64,000 nt of DNA from NCBI GenBank assembly GCA_041905785.1, contig JAYRKJ010000010.1:1-64000 (forward strand), given 5' to 3'. The notes under the pieces are model-generated. The model did not search any database. It was not told the DNA's origin and was given only the letters and a program-made list of their open reading frames with translations. Numbering within the stretch: the stretch's first letter is position 1; every line of letters starts with the position of its first letter. A program made the translations under genes and the position numbers. Of the stretch, positions 25,564 through 34,801 are shown in pieces. The stretch comes from Roseateles_B sp041905785 (GTDB taxonomy: Bacteria; Pseudomonadota; Gammaproteobacteria; Burkholderiales; Burkholderiaceae_C).

Positions 25564-26619
25564 ATGGCCGTTCAGAACAGCTTCATCGTCACCGCCCGCG
25601 ACACCGAATCAGACGGGCAGTTCGGCGCCGAACCCGGCGCCTTGCAGTTCCTGCGCGTCAAGCCCGGAGCGAAGGACTACAGCCCCGCCGACACCCTGAG
25701 CGCCGAGCGTTGGCGCACGGCACTGATCAAGTCGGCGGATGGCCAGGAAGACGAGATCACGGGCAAGACGGGCAATGTGCTGATCTTCCTGCATGGCTAC
25801 AACAACGACCGGTCCGCCGTGCTGTGGCGCACGCGCGAGCTGCAACGCACGCTGTCGGAGGCCGGCTGGCGGGGCGTGGTCGTGGCCTTCGACTGGCCCT
25901 CGGACAACTCCACCCTGGGCTATCTGGAAGACCGCTCCGACGCCGCACGGGTGGCCGACCGCATCGTCACCGAACTGCTGCCTCTGCTCGTCCCGCTGGT
26001 GCGCGAGTCCAGTACCGGCACGGTGCGCGACCCGGACCCGGCTTGCAAGATCGATGTGCACATGATCGGCCACTCCACCGGCGCCTTCGTGGCCATCGAG
26101 GCTTTCGCGCGGGCGCAGAGCCGCGGCGAACTGTTCAAGTCCGACTGGCGCCTGGGCCAGTTGGTCTTCATCGCTGGCGATGTCGCCGCCAGCAGCTTGG
26201 CCCGTGATGACAGCTGGGCCCAGCCCATGATGGACCGCGTGGTCCGGCTGACCAACTACAGCAATGGCCACGACGCCGTGCTGGGCGCCAGCAATGCCAA
26301 GCGGCTGGGCATGGCGCCACGCGCCGGCCGCGTGGGGGCGGCGGCACCCGCGCATGCCAAGGTGGTCAATGTCGACTGCTCAAGCTATTTCGAGACCCTG
26401 AACCCCGAATCGGCGCGCTTCAACGGCACCTTCTGCCATTCCTGGCACATCGGCGACCCTGCCTTTGCGCTGGACCTGGCGCTCACCCTGGAAGCCAGCA
26501 GCGACCGCCACGTGCTGCCCACACGCCGCATCGACGGGCGCGGCCTCGCGCTGCAGCCGGCGCAACGCCTGCCTTTTGCGCACCTGTGGCTGAAGGAAAA
26601 ACGCGAAGACTGCGTGTGA
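25564..26619 (+). CDS. Alpha/beta hydrolase, DUF900-like
   Basis: A 351-residue predicted serine hydrolase. GNVLIFLHGYNNDRSAVLW carries the typical oxyanion-side HGYNN motif of DUF900 esterases, VVVAFDWPSDNS follows, and HMIGHSTGAFVAIEAF provides the GHSTG nucleophile elbow at about residue 172. The acid is probably the aspartate of SNGHDAVLG and the histidine lies in the CHSWHIGD segment, so a full triad is plausible. No signal peptide is present. It stands alone; the substrate is unknown. Confidence 0.8.
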   Translation: MAVQNSFIVTARDTESDGQFGAEPGALQFLRVKPGAKDYSPADTLSAERWRTALIKSADGQEDEITGKTGNVLIFLHGYNNDRSAVLWRTRELQRTLSEAGWRGVVVAFDWPSDNSTLGYLEDRSDAARVADRIVTELLPLLVPLVRESSTGTVRDPDPACKIDVHMIGHSTGAFVAIEAFARAQSRGELFKSDWRLGQLVFIAGDVAASSLARDDSWAQPMMDRVVRLTNYSNGHDAVLGASNAKRLGMAPRAGRVGAAAPAHAKVVNVDCSSYFETLNPESARFNGTFCHSWHIGDPAFALDLALTLEASSDRHVLPTRRIDGRGLALQPAQRLPFAHLWLKEKREDCV

Positions 26620-26842
26620 CGCAGGACGACGCAGGCGCAATGTTTGCAGGTAACAGTCAGTGACAGTGGTGACATCGGCGCAATCCCTCGCGATTTCGGC
26701 ACTTCCGGCGCCTTGGCACGGCGCCGCAGCCCCGGGCTCACGCTAGGATGCCGAGCCGCCACCGACAGCTCAGGCGGGCCCTCATTCCCTTCTTGCGCAG
26801 CCTGGCACCGCCCGCGGCGCAAGCTACCGACGGAGTCTGCTC

Positions 26843-27967
26843 ATGAACCTTTCCAGCCTGCGGGCCGCAGCCCTCGCCTGCTCACTTGCCTGTGCATGGG
26901 CCTGGGCGCCCGCCCGCGCCGACATCGTGGTCGGCCAGACCATCGGGGTCACGGGCCCGGTGGCCGCCTCGGTCAAGGAGGCGATGAACGGTGCCCGGCT
27001 GTGGATCGATCACATCAACGCGCAGGGCGGCATCAAGGGCGAGAAGATCCAGCTGCTGACGCTGGACGACGAATTCGACGTACAGAAGGCCGCCGCCAAC
27101 GCCCGCACGCTGATCGAGCAGAAAAAGGCCGTGGTGCTCTTCATGAACCGAGGCACGCCGCACACCGAGGCCATCCTGCCGCTGCTGCAGCAGCACGGCA
27201 TCGCGCTGGTCGCGCCCTCCACCGGCGCCATGCTGCTGCACAACCCGGTGCAGCGCTACGTCTTCAATGTGCGCGCCCCCTACCAGCGCGAAGCCGAGAA
27301 GGCCATCGAGCATCTGCACTCCATGGGCACGACCCGCATTGCTGTCGTGCATGTCGACGACTCCTTCGGTCGTGACGCGCTGGAAGGCGCGAACAAGGGC
27401 TTTGCCAAGGCGAAGCAACAGCCGGCGGCCGTCCTCAAGGCCGACCGGGAGAAGCCGGCCTATGCCACCCTGGTGCCGGCCCTGCTGAAGGCCGAGGCCC
27501 AGGCGGTGATGTGGATCGGGTCCAGCGTGGCCGTGGCCGAGGGGGTCAAGGCCCTGCGTGCGGCGGGCTCCAGCGCGCAGGTCATCACGCTGTCCAACAA
27601 CGCGTCCGCCGGCTTCATCAAGCAGCTGGGCGATGCGGCCCGCGGCGTCATCGTGACCCAGGTATTCCCGGGCGAGCGCGCTGTGAAGTACCCGCTGGTG
27701 CAGGAAGCTCAGAAGCTGGGCAAGGCCAAGGGTTTCGACGAGCTGTCCCCGGCCATGCTGGAAGGCTTCGCCGCGGCCAAGGTGCTGACCGAGGCGCTGC
27801 GGCAGGCCGCGCCCAGCTTCAGCCGCGAGAAAGTGCTCGCCGCCCTCGACGGCCTGCGCAAGTTCGACCTGGGCGGGCTGGAACTCAGCTACGGCCCCGG
27901 CGACCACAGCGGCCTGGATTTTGCCGACCTGGCCATCATCGGGGCGGACGGGCGTTTCGTGCGCTGA
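26843..27967 (+). CDS. LivJ-type ABC transporter substrate-binding protein
   Basis: A 374-residue periplasmic binding protein of the branched-chain amino acid type (type I fold). A signal peptide of about 26 residues ends in ARA; GQTIGVTGPVAASVKEAMNG, LWIDHINAQGGIKGEKIQLL and RIAVVHVDDSFGRDAL are family motifs. ABC permease and ATPase genes are absent nearby, as is frequent for the many orphan receptors of this type in Burkholderiales; ligands can be amino acids, aromatic acids or amides. Start follows CGGAG. The 220 bases upstream carry no gene. Confidence 0.88.
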   Translation: MNLSSLRAAALACSLACAWAWAPARADIVVGQTIGVTGPVAASVKEAMNGARLWIDHINAQGGIKGEKIQLLTLDDEFDVQKAAANARTLIEQKKAVVLFMNRGTPHTEAILPLLQQHGIALVAPSTGAMLLHNPVQRYVFNVRAPYQREAEKAIEHLHSMGTTRIAVVHVDDSFGRDALEGANKGFAKAKQQPAAVLKADREKPAYATLVPALLKAEAQAVMWIGSSVAVAEGVKALRAAGSSAQVITLSNNASAGFIKQLGDAARGVIVTQVFPGERAVKYPLVQEAQKLGKAKGFDELSPAMLEGFAAAKVLTEALRQAAPSFSREKVLAALDGLRKFDLGGLELSYGPGDHSGLDFADLAIIGADGRFVR

Positions 27968-28051
27968 CCCGAGGCGCCAGGCGGGGCGCCGAGACCGGGG
28001 ACGACCGTCCGGGCAGGCGATGCAGGCGAAGGGGCATCCTCGTATGCCGCC

Positions 28052-28537
28052 TCATTGCAGCCGCGGCGCACAGCTCAGGCCGGCCCGCAGGCCCAACTGC
28101 TCCAGGCCGGCACGGTCATTGCGCTGTGCCATGCTCCTGACTCGCTCCACGTCTGCCAGCGCATTGTCGGCCACGCACTCGCAGAAGGTGCGGAACTTGG
28201 CCGGCTGCGAGGCCGCCAGGCGTCGAAGCGCGGCATCGCCCCGCGTGCTCACGCTGCCAGCGCAGCCCGTCACCAGCGCCCGGCGCAGGTCCGACGCGGA
28301 GACATTGCCAGAGAAATCTGCCGAGCCGGTCAGGCTGGGCAAGGCAGACGAGGTCCAGCGCAAATCCAGCTCAGCGCTACGCGTGGCCTCGGGGCAGGGT
28401 TGGGACTGGTAGGCGGTCTTGCCGCCACTGTCCACACATTTGAAGACCTGGGCGCTGGCGGACACCGGCAGCGCAGCGGCCAGCAGGAATGCCGCAGCCA
28501 AGCGCCGCGGCGAGAGAGGAGTGGAGTGATGCAGCAT
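28052..28537 (-). CDS. DUF4124 domain secreted protein
   Basis: A 161-residue protein with a signal peptide (LAAAFLLAAALPVSASAQ) followed directly by VFKCVDSGGKTAYQSQPCPE, the signature of DUF4124, a small beta domain found in many periplasmic proteins. The remaining 100 residues are helical with three cysteines (TGCAGS, FCECVAD, LSCAPRLQ) that may form disulfides. The start was chosen at the ATG directly before the signal; longer upstream codons lack support. Function is unknown. Confidence 0.75.
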   Translation of the reverse strand: MLHHSTPLSPRRLAAAFLLAAALPVSASAQVFKCVDSGGKTAYQSQPCPEATRSAELDLRWTSSALPSLTGSADFSGNVSASDLRRALVTGCAGSVSTRGDAALRRLAASQPAKFRTFCECVADNALADVERVRSMAQRNDRAGLEQLGLRAGLSCAPRLQ

Positions 28538-28609
28538 AGAAGACGGCCATGACGCCCGGTCAAGTATTGACTCGCCAGCGTGCCATTCAGCGATTGTCGG
28601 GTGGAAGTG

Positions 28610-28634
28610 GAGGCATGCGCCTGGCGCATGCCTC
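28610..28634. terminator. Perfect hairpin downstream of nrdJ
   Basis: A 12-base inverted repeat GAGGCATGCGCC / GGCGCATGCCTC centred on a single T lies just after the nrdJ stop on the minus strand. No T-run follows on either strand, so it is either a weak terminator or a 3'-end stabilising stem. Confidence 0.45.
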
Positions 28635-28644
28635 ATTGCACACC

Positions 28645-31590
28645 TCACCCGCACTGCCCCACATACCCACAAGCCGTACAGAAGTCGCAGCCATCCTTGT
28701 GGATCATGGTGGCGTTGCCGCACTCCGGGCAGGGCTTGCCGGCCATGGCCGGGATGCTGGCGCCGCCGCTGAGCTTGGGCGCTGGCGCCTGCAGCAGGCC
28801 CATCTCGACCAGAGGCATGCCCTGCTCGTCCAGGATGCCCAGCATGGCGTAGCGGTGGATCACCAGGCGCGCCACATAGGCCACGGTGGAGGGCCAGATC
28901 TGCTGGCGGCGCTCACCGCTGAGGGTGGGCACCGGCGCCATGAAGTGCCCCAGGGGCTCGCCCACATTGAGCAGCTTGCGCAGCTTCATGCCGATCCAGG
29001 CGGGGTCCATCACCCGCATGTCCAGTGAGAGCAGGCGGGCCATGCCGTCGAGCGCCTTGGGGTAGTTGCCCGAGAAGCCCATCGCGCAGGGGCGGGTGAT
29101 GTGACCGCCGTCCGGTGTGGGCAGGGTCACTTCCTTGAGCGTGAGCGTGAACTGCTCGCCCGTGGCGGGGTTGTCCACGTCCACGGCCCAGGCCAGGGTG
29201 CCCATGGTGCTGGTGCGCGGCTCCTCGCGGCTGAACATGGCGTCCAGCACCGGCGTGGGACCGCCCTCCTGCAATGCCCCGAGCTGCTCGCAACGCCAGC
29301 GGATCACGGCCGCGGTGGCGGCAACGACACCCGGGAACAGACGGCGCTCGCCGCCCGGTGGGACAGGCATCTCGAAGGCGCGCTCCTCGGCCACGGTGGC
29401 CAGCGCGTCGAGCTTCAGGCGCAGCCAGGCCGCGTCATTGGTACGCAGGTCCATGGACAAGGTTTTGGCCACGGCCGAGAGGCCGCGCGGCTGCTCGGCA
29501 CCATTGACCCAGACCTCGAAGGGCAGGTTCTTCCCGAACAGCCCGGCGTCCGGTCCTTCCGCAGGCAGCTCGCCCACGAAGAGCGCGAAGTCCCCATGCG
29601 GATGGCGGATCATGTAGCTCCAGGCCGGGTTGCCGTTGGGCAGCTCGGGCCGGCTGGGCCAGCGCAGCGAGGCCAGCACGGCATTGGGCAGCCGCTCCAG
29701 GCGCAGGCGGCGGTTGGTGCCGTCTTCCTCGGCCACCGGCTTGAGCGGCTCGGGCGTGGCAGCAGGCTCCACGCTCAGCACCGAGCCAAGCACGCTGTTG
29801 GGTCGGTAGGTGGCCAGCCCCTTGAGCCCGCTCTTCCAGGCCTGGGTGTAAAGGTCCTGGAAGTCGACATAAGGGTAGTCGGCCGGCACGTTCACCGTTT
29901 TGGAGATGGCGGTGTCCACATAGGGAGCGACGGCGGCCACCATGGCGGCGTGGTCGGAGGCCGAGAGCTCCAGCGCGGTCACGAAGGCGTCCGACAGCGG
30001 CGCATCCTTGCCGAAAAGGTGGCGGTAGAGGCGCCAGGCATGGTCCTCCACCGCGTATTCCTTGAAGCTGCCGTCGGGCATGCGCTTCTTGCGGGTGTAG
30101 CTCCAGCTGAAGGCGGGCTCGATGCCGTTGGAGGCGTTGTCCGCGAAGGCCAGGCTGATGGTGCCGGTGGGCGCGATGGACAGCAGGTGCGAGTTGCGCA
30201 GCCCCTGGGCACGGATCTTGTCCTTGAGCCCTTGCGGCAGGCGCGAGGCGAAGTTGCCGCCGGAGAGGTAGAGGTCGGCGTTGAAGAGCGGGAAGGCGCC
30301 GCGCTCCTCGGCCAGGTCGGCGCTGGCGTCATAGGCGGCATTGCGCATGACTTCGCTGATGCGGCGGGCCATGTCGCGGGCCGCGTCGGTGTCGTAGCGC
30401 AGGTTCAGCATGACCAGGGCGTCGCCCAGGCCTGTGAAGCCCAGGCCCACGCGGCGCTTGTTGCGCGCCTCCTGGGCCTGCGCGGGCAGCGGCCAGGGGG
30501 TCACGTCCAGCACGTTGTCCAGCATGCGCGTGGCCGTGCGGCAGACCTCGGCAAAGCCTTCCTCGTCAAATCGGGCATCGGGGCCGAAGGCGTTCTGCAC
30601 GAACAGCGTGAGGTTCACCGAGCCCAGACAGCAGCAGCCGTAGGGCGGCAGGGGCTGCTCGGCGCAGGGATTGGTGGCGTCGATGCGCTCGCAGTAGTAG
30701 AGGTTGTTGTCGTTGTTTATGCGGTCCAGGAAGAGCACGCCGGGTTCGGCATGGTCGTAAGTGGAGCGCATGACCTGGTCCCAGAGCTCGCGGGCGCGCA
30801 GGCGGCGATAGACCCACAGGCCGTCGCCACGCTGGTAGGCGCCGGCTTTCTTGAGCTTCTTGCCGGGCTCGGCCTTGTGGACGAGTTCCACCTCGGCGTC
30901 GGCCTCCACGGCCTCCATGAAGGCGTCGGTCACGCCGATGGAGATGTTGAAGTTGCGCAGGTCGCCCTGGTCCTTGGCGTGGATGAATTCCTCGATGTCC
31001 GGATGGTCGCAGCGCAGCACGCCCATCTGGGCCCCGCGGCGGGCGCCGGCGGATTCGACGGTCTCGCAGGAGCGGTCGAACACGCGCATGTAGCTCACCG
31101 GGCCGGAGGCGCTGCTCTGCGTGGAGCCCACCCAGGCACCCTTGGGCCGGATGCGGGAGAAGTCGTAGCCCACGCCGCCGCCGCGGCGCATGGTCTCGGC
31201 GGCTTCGGTCAAGGCGGTGTAGATGCCGGGCACCCCGTCATCGGCCAGGGCGATGGAGTCGCCGACCGGCTGCACGAAGCAGTTGATCAAGGTGGCCGTC
31301 AGCTCGGTGCCCGCGGCGGAGTTGATGCGGCCGGCCGGCACGAAGCCACGGCGCTGCGCTTCCAGGAACTTGGCTTCCCAGTGGGCGCGGGCCTCGGGTG
31401 CCTCGGCCTGGGCCAGGGCGCGGGCCACGCGGGCCCGCAATTCATCCAGCGTCTGTTCATCGCCCTTGGCGTATTTCTCCAGCAAGACCTCGGCACTGAT
31501 GTCCTGGGCTGGCAGCGAAGACGCCGTTGCCAGCGGCACGAGAGGAGAGGTGGTGGGCAGGTCGAGCGAAGCCTGATTGGGCGGGGGCAT
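28645..31590 (-). CDS. nrdJ: Adenosylcobalamin-dependent (class II) ribonucleotide reductase
   Basis: A 981-residue class II ribonucleotide reductase, which makes deoxyribonucleotides with or without oxygen using a B12-derived radical. Conserved points are the INCFVQPVGDS segment with the first redox cysteine, RRGGGVGYDFSRIRP, the thiyl-radical loop NPCAEQPLPPYGCCCLGS, and APTGTISLAFADNASNGIEP. The C-terminus carries the shuttle/zinc-ribbon module of the long form (CPECGNATMIH and CTACGYVGQCG). Length fits that form. GGAGAG precedes the ATG. I looked for a cobalamin riboswitch or NrdR boxes in the leader and saw neither clearly. It is monocistronic. Confidence 0.95.
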   Translation of the reverse strand: MPPPNQASLDLPTTSPLVPLATASSLPAQDISAEVLLEKYAKGDEQTLDELRARVARALAQAEAPEARAHWEAKFLEAQRRGFVPAGRINSAAGTELTATLINCFVQPVGDSIALADDGVPGIYTALTEAAETMRRGGGVGYDFSRIRPKGAWVGSTQSSASGPVSYMRVFDRSCETVESAGARRGAQMGVLRCDHPDIEEFIHAKDQGDLRNFNISIGVTDAFMEAVEADAEVELVHKAEPGKKLKKAGAYQRGDGLWVYRRLRARELWDQVMRSTYDHAEPGVLFLDRINNDNNLYYCERIDATNPCAEQPLPPYGCCCLGSVNLTLFVQNAFGPDARFDEEGFAEVCRTATRMLDNVLDVTPWPLPAQAQEARNKRRVGLGFTGLGDALVMLNLRYDTDAARDMARRISEVMRNAAYDASADLAEERGAFPLFNADLYLSGGNFASRLPQGLKDKIRAQGLRNSHLLSIAPTGTISLAFADNASNGIEPAFSWSYTRKKRMPDGSFKEYAVEDHAWRLYRHLFGKDAPLSDAFVTALELSASDHAAMVAAVAPYVDTAISKTVNVPADYPYVDFQDLYTQAWKSGLKGLATYRPNSVLGSVLSVEPAATPEPLKPVAEEDGTNRRLRLERLPNAVLASLRWPSRPELPNGNPAWSYMIRHPHGDFALFVGELPAEGPDAGLFGKNLPFEVWVNGAEQPRGLSAVAKTLSMDLRTNDAAWLRLKLDALATVAEERAFEMPVPPGGERRLFPGVVAATAAVIRWRCEQLGALQEGGPTPVLDAMFSREEPRTSTMGTLAWAVDVDNPATGEQFTLTLKEVTLPTPDGGHITRPCAMGFSGNYPKALDGMARLLSLDMRVMDPAWIGMKLRKLLNVGEPLGHFMAPVPTLSGERRQQIWPSTVAYVARLVIHRYAMLGILDEQGMPLVEMGLLQAPAPKLSGGASIPAMAGKPCPECGNATMIHKDGCDFCTACGYVGQCG

Positions 31591-31975
31591 GGAATCTCTC
31601 CGGATTTCTGATCGTTGGTTGTTCGAATATGGCAGCGAATGCTCGTCGCAGGGGCTGCCGCGGGTTTTGACCCTGGTCACTGAGCATGCATCCGGTCACC
31701 GGGCCGGGCAAGCCCCAAAAAGAGCTTGTGAGTGACCACTCGCGCTGGGCCTGCGATGGGCCCGGCGCTCATCGAAAACCCCGAGCACACGGGACTTGAC
31801 GAGCCGCCCCTCCCGCCCCGGCAAGCGCCGTGCGCGGCAGCCGCCGATATGCAGCGCCGCGACGGCCGGCATGCTTGCGCACACGCCCCGCCCACCTGGA
31901 GCGTCGTGTGCTGCGCAGACTTGCCGCGCCAGCCCGCCCCGCCGCCCTGGCACAAGCCAGAGGGCCAGGCCTGGC
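31591..31975. other. Intergenic stretch upstream of nrdJ without a gene
   Basis: No convincing gene was found in this 385-base gap. It should contain the nrdJ promoter. Repeated GGTCAC words occur, including an inverted pair GGTCACT (31675) and AGTGACC (31731) separated by about 50 bases, and a potential GGGC/GCCC stem near 31701-31714. None matches a regulatory site I know. Confidence 0.4.
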
Positions 31976-32593
31976 TCAGAAGGGGTTGTAGGACTTTTCG
32001 CGGCGGTAGTGGATGTAACCCACGCTGGCCCCGGTGCGCAGCCCCACGCCCAGGCGGATGGGCGCCAGCGTGATCCCGTTGAGGCGCTGGTAATTGATAC
32101 CCGCGCCGCCGATGTAGTACAGGCTGCCCTCCACGCCGGGGAAGCGCTGGTAGATCGCCCCCGGACTCGGCAGGTGGTAGCACAGTGTAAAGACCTTGGA
32201 GGCGTTGGCGCCGAAGTCAAAGCCTATGGACGGGCCCGCCCAGTACACCCGGGCGCCACCGCCGCCCTTCATGAGCAGCTGGCCGTCGCCATAGCGCAGG
32301 CCCACCGTCACCGCGGCGCCGGCTTCCTCGCCCTTGATGTAGGCATTCGGCCGCCCCTGCTCCTTGAAGGCTTTCTCGATGACCTTGGCCAGGCCTTCGG
32401 TGGTGCTGCCGAAGAAGTCCGTCGCGGCCTTCAGGATGGAGTCCTCATCATAGGTGTCCTCCTTCTTTTCGTTGGCCACAGCCAGCCCAGGCAGCAGCAG
32501 GCCGGCGCTCAGCGAGCCAAGGCCCTGCAGGGCTTCGCGGCGGTCAAAGCCGGACAGGGGCCTGGCCGGCTGGTGTTGTCGGTGCGCGCTCAT
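31976..32593 (-). CDS. DUF1134 (EipA-like) envelope protein
   Basis: A 205-residue protein. After a signal-like N-terminus (REALQGLGSLSAGLLLPGLAVA) comes the DUF1134 domain: VTVGLRYGDGQLLMKGGGGA, VYWAGPSIGFDFGANASKVF, IYQRFPGVEGSLYYIGGAG and LAPIRLGVGLRTGASVGYIHY parts are all recognisable. The family includes EipA, an envelope-integrity protein of Brucella; a similar periplasmic role is likely here. A strong GGAGG lies upstream. It is divergent from the unknown gene that follows on the plus strand, sharing a 249-base intergenic region. Confidence 0.85.
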   Translation of the reverse strand: MSAHRQHQPARPLSGFDRREALQGLGSLSAGLLLPGLAVANEKKEDTYDEDSILKAATDFFGSTTEGLAKVIEKAFKEQGRPNAYIKGEEAGAAVTVGLRYGDGQLLMKGGGGARVYWAGPSIGFDFGANASKVFTLCYHLPSPGAIYQRFPGVEGSLYYIGGAGINYQRLNGITLAPIRLGVGLRTGASVGYIHYRREKSYNPF

Positions 32594-32842
32594 GAAAACC
32601 TCCTCGAACGACTGGATTGCGACACAATAACCCAGTCTGGAACGCCGGGAAAACCATCAGCCGTGCTGCTCACAAAGCGTGACAAAGCACCACTCCAGGC
32701 ACTCGCGGTCCGCAAAGGCCCGGACCTAAACTTCCGGGCACAAAATTTTCGGAAGAGAGGGCGCCCGATGTACGGAGGAATGCAGCTAGCCGAGCGACCC
32801 ATCGCTCCCTCACCCCGCGTCACCCCACCCCGCGCACGCACC

Positions 32843-33277
32843 ATGAACGCAGATATGCCCAAGCTGGCCCTGGCGCTGGAATACGTGGACATTGCCGCCG
32901 GCCTGTACATCGACGGTGGCAGCGACCACGCGGCGCGGCTGCTGGCGGGTGCTGCCGAGAAGCTGCTGGGCGACTTGGGGCGGCTGGTGACGTCCATGCC
33001 GGCCAAGGACGAGGTGCAGCGCCTGCTCACCGAAGTGGCCCTCAACCACGAAGCGCCGGTGGCGTTGCCGCACAGCCACTTGAGCTCGCGCAACCGGCAG
33101 CCCTCGCTGGACCGTGTCAGCGAGCTGGGCGCCTTGTTGGACAGCGAAGCACGCCAGGAGACCAGCGCCCTGCTGCGCGCCTGCTGGTACACGCTGGAAT
33201 CGCTGGGTCTGGAGGCGGTCGCCCCCGACCGCCTCGAGGCCGCCATCGAAATGAGCACGATCTACGCGCCGGAGTGA
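32843..33277 (+). CDS. Hypothetical helical protein
   Basis: I do not recognise this 144-residue protein. It is soluble, mostly alpha-helical and acidic (ALALEYVDIAAGLYIDGGSDHAARLL-type amphipathic stretches), with no signal, cysteine cluster or known motif. The ATG used (MNADMPKLAL) was preferred to one 25 codons upstream because the extra residues are proline/arginine-rich and look untranslated. It precedes the PilZ gene by 73 bases in the same direction. Confidence 0.55.
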   Translation: MNADMPKLALALEYVDIAAGLYIDGGSDHAARLLAGAAEKLLGDLGRLVTSMPAKDEVQRLLTEVALNHEAPVALPHSHLSSRNRQPSLDRVSELGALLDSEARQETSALLRACWYTLESLGLEAVAPDRLEAAIEMSTIYAPE

Positions 33278-33350
33278 ATCCGCCCTCAGCCCCGCGGCGG
33301 CTCGCCCCTGCTAGCATGGGCCGGTCGACAGCCAAGGCCGGAGCCCCACC

Positions 33351-33722
33351 ATGAACAAGCCCCAGGAACGCCGCCATTTCGCCCGCGTCAGCTTTGATGC
33401 GCCGGCCGAACTGGTCACCGTGGATGCCCGGCTCAGCGTGGGCGTGCTGGACCTCTCGCTCAAGGGCGCCTTGCTGAAGCTTTCCAGCCCGGACCTGGTC
33501 GTCATGGGCGAGCCCTGCCTGCTGTGCGTGCGCCTGGATGGCGACGATCAACGCATCCTGATGGGCGCCGAAGTGGCACACCTGGAAGGCGACCGGGCCG
33601 GCCTGATCCTGCGCAGCATCGACATCGAGAGCATCACCCACCTGCGCCGCCTCATCGAGGTCAACCTGGGTGAGGCCCATCTGCTGGAGCGCGAACTCAA
33701 GGCCTTGCTGGCTGCCGCCTGA
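33351..33722 (+). CDS. PilZ domain protein (c-di-GMP receptor)
   Basis: A 123-residue single-domain PilZ protein. The two c-di-GMP contact motifs are intact: the RxxxR-type ERRHFAR at residues 6-12 and the D-x-S-x2-G motif DLSLKGA near residue 36. A helical tail of about 25 residues follows the barrel. Such stand-alone PilZ proteins pass the second messenger signal to motility or polysaccharide systems; the partner is not visible. The EAL-domain regulator elsewhere in the window could change the level of its ligand, but no direct link is shown. Confidence 0.88.
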   Translation: MNKPQERRHFARVSFDAPAELVTVDARLSVGVLDLSLKGALLKLSSPDLVVMGEPCLLCVRLDGDDQRILMGAEVAHLEGDRAGLILRSIDIESITHLRRLIEVNLGEAHLLERELKALLAAA

Positions 33723-33731
33723 GCCCCCCGC

Positions 33732-34580
33732 TCACTCCAGGATGAACTGCCGCAGTCGCTCGAAGGCGGCTCGCGGATCGTCTCTCCACACGCCATGGCC
33801 GCAGCCCGGGAAACGGGCCAGCTGCAGGCAGCGCGAGGGCAAGGCGTCGGCGATCTCCAGGGCGTCCTGCAGCGGGCAGACGGGATCCTCCTCACCGGCC
33901 ATCACCAGCACCGGACAGCGGGCACGGCTCAGGCCGGGCAGCAGGCGCAGCTTCTGCTTCTCGCCGCGCACGAAGTGCAGCAGGATGTCCAGCTTCAACA
34001 AGGTGCGCTGCGCTGCCACAGGATCCGTCTGCGGCGTGACGGTGTAGAGCTCGCGGCAAGCTTCCCAGTAGGCGGCAAAGCTCAGCGGCGTGGGTTCGCT
34101 CCAGAAGGCCCGCACCTTCTCGCGCACGCCCTCACCGCCGCGACGGACAAAGCCCTCGATCTTGCGATCCAGGCCCATGTGATGCGAGGTGCTGGACAGG
34201 ATCACCTTGCCCGGATGCTCGGGATGGCGCTCGATATAGCGCTGCGCCACGAAGCCGCCGAAGCTCTGTCCCAGCACGATGGGCTTGACGATGCCCAGCG
34301 CGTCGCAGAGCCGGACCACGTCGTCGGCCCAGGTGTCCAGGGTCCACTCGCTGCTGGGACGTGCATCGCTGCGCCCATGGCCGCGCTGGTCGAAATACAC
34401 GATCTGCGCGACATCCGCCAGCGCACCGAAGGCGGGCTTGAAGGCGCTGTGGTCAAAGCCCGGACCGCCATGCAGCAGGATCAGGGTGGGCTTTTCGCGC
34501 ATCCAGGCGCCATCGGGCACCAGGCCTGCTCCCTCGATGTCCACGAACAGCCGGACACCGGGCTCAATCTCGATTCTCAT
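33732..34580 (-). CDS. Alpha/beta hydrolase, proline-iminopeptidase-like
   Basis: A 282-residue hydrolase. LILLHGGPGFDHSAF (oxyanion hole), VYFDQRGHGRSD, and VLGQSFGGFVAQRYIERHPE with the nucleophile elbow GQSFG at about residue 118 match the proline iminopeptidase/Pip branch. The acid (MAGEEDPVCPL) and the histidine (PGCGHGVW) complete the triad. No signal peptide is seen. The range of possible substrates in this branch is wide, so peptidase activity is only one option. It converges with the PilZ gene. Confidence 0.85.
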   Translation of the reverse strand: MRIEIEPGVRLFVDIEGAGLVPDGAWMREKPTLILLHGGPGFDHSAFKPAFGALADVAQIVYFDQRGHGRSDARPSSEWTLDTWADDVVRLCDALGIVKPIVLGQSFGGFVAQRYIERHPEHPGKVILSSTSHHMGLDRKIEGFVRRGGEGVREKVRAFWSEPTPLSFAAYWEACRELYTVTPQTDPVAAQRTLLKLDILLHFVRGEKQKLRLLPGLSRARCPVLVMAGEEDPVCPLQDALEIADALPSRCLQLARFPGCGHGVWRDDPRAAFERLRQFILE

Positions 34581-34801
34581 GGTTCTCTTATGCTCCCCGG
34601 GGGCGGGAGTCTATGCAAGTTCGGCGCCATCGGACGTTGGTCACGCATTCCTTACATCTGCTTGCATTCAGCGCCCCCGCCTCTCACGGTTGTCATGGTT
34701 GATCCGGAGCCGCGCCTGTCGCCTGGATGACGCCGGGGCGGCCCGCGCTGACCACAATGCGCCAAGGTCCCGTTCCGATGACCGCCCCCGAGGAAACCCC
34801 G

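Noticed and set aside
26720..26760. Sigma-54 promoter (TTGGCACGGCGCC) before the LivJ-type gene
   Set aside because: The -24-like TGGCACG is present, but no TTGC element stands at the required spacing.
31591..31730. Cobalamin riboswitch before nrdJ
   Set aside because: No convincing B12 box or the expected multi-stem layout was visible by eye.
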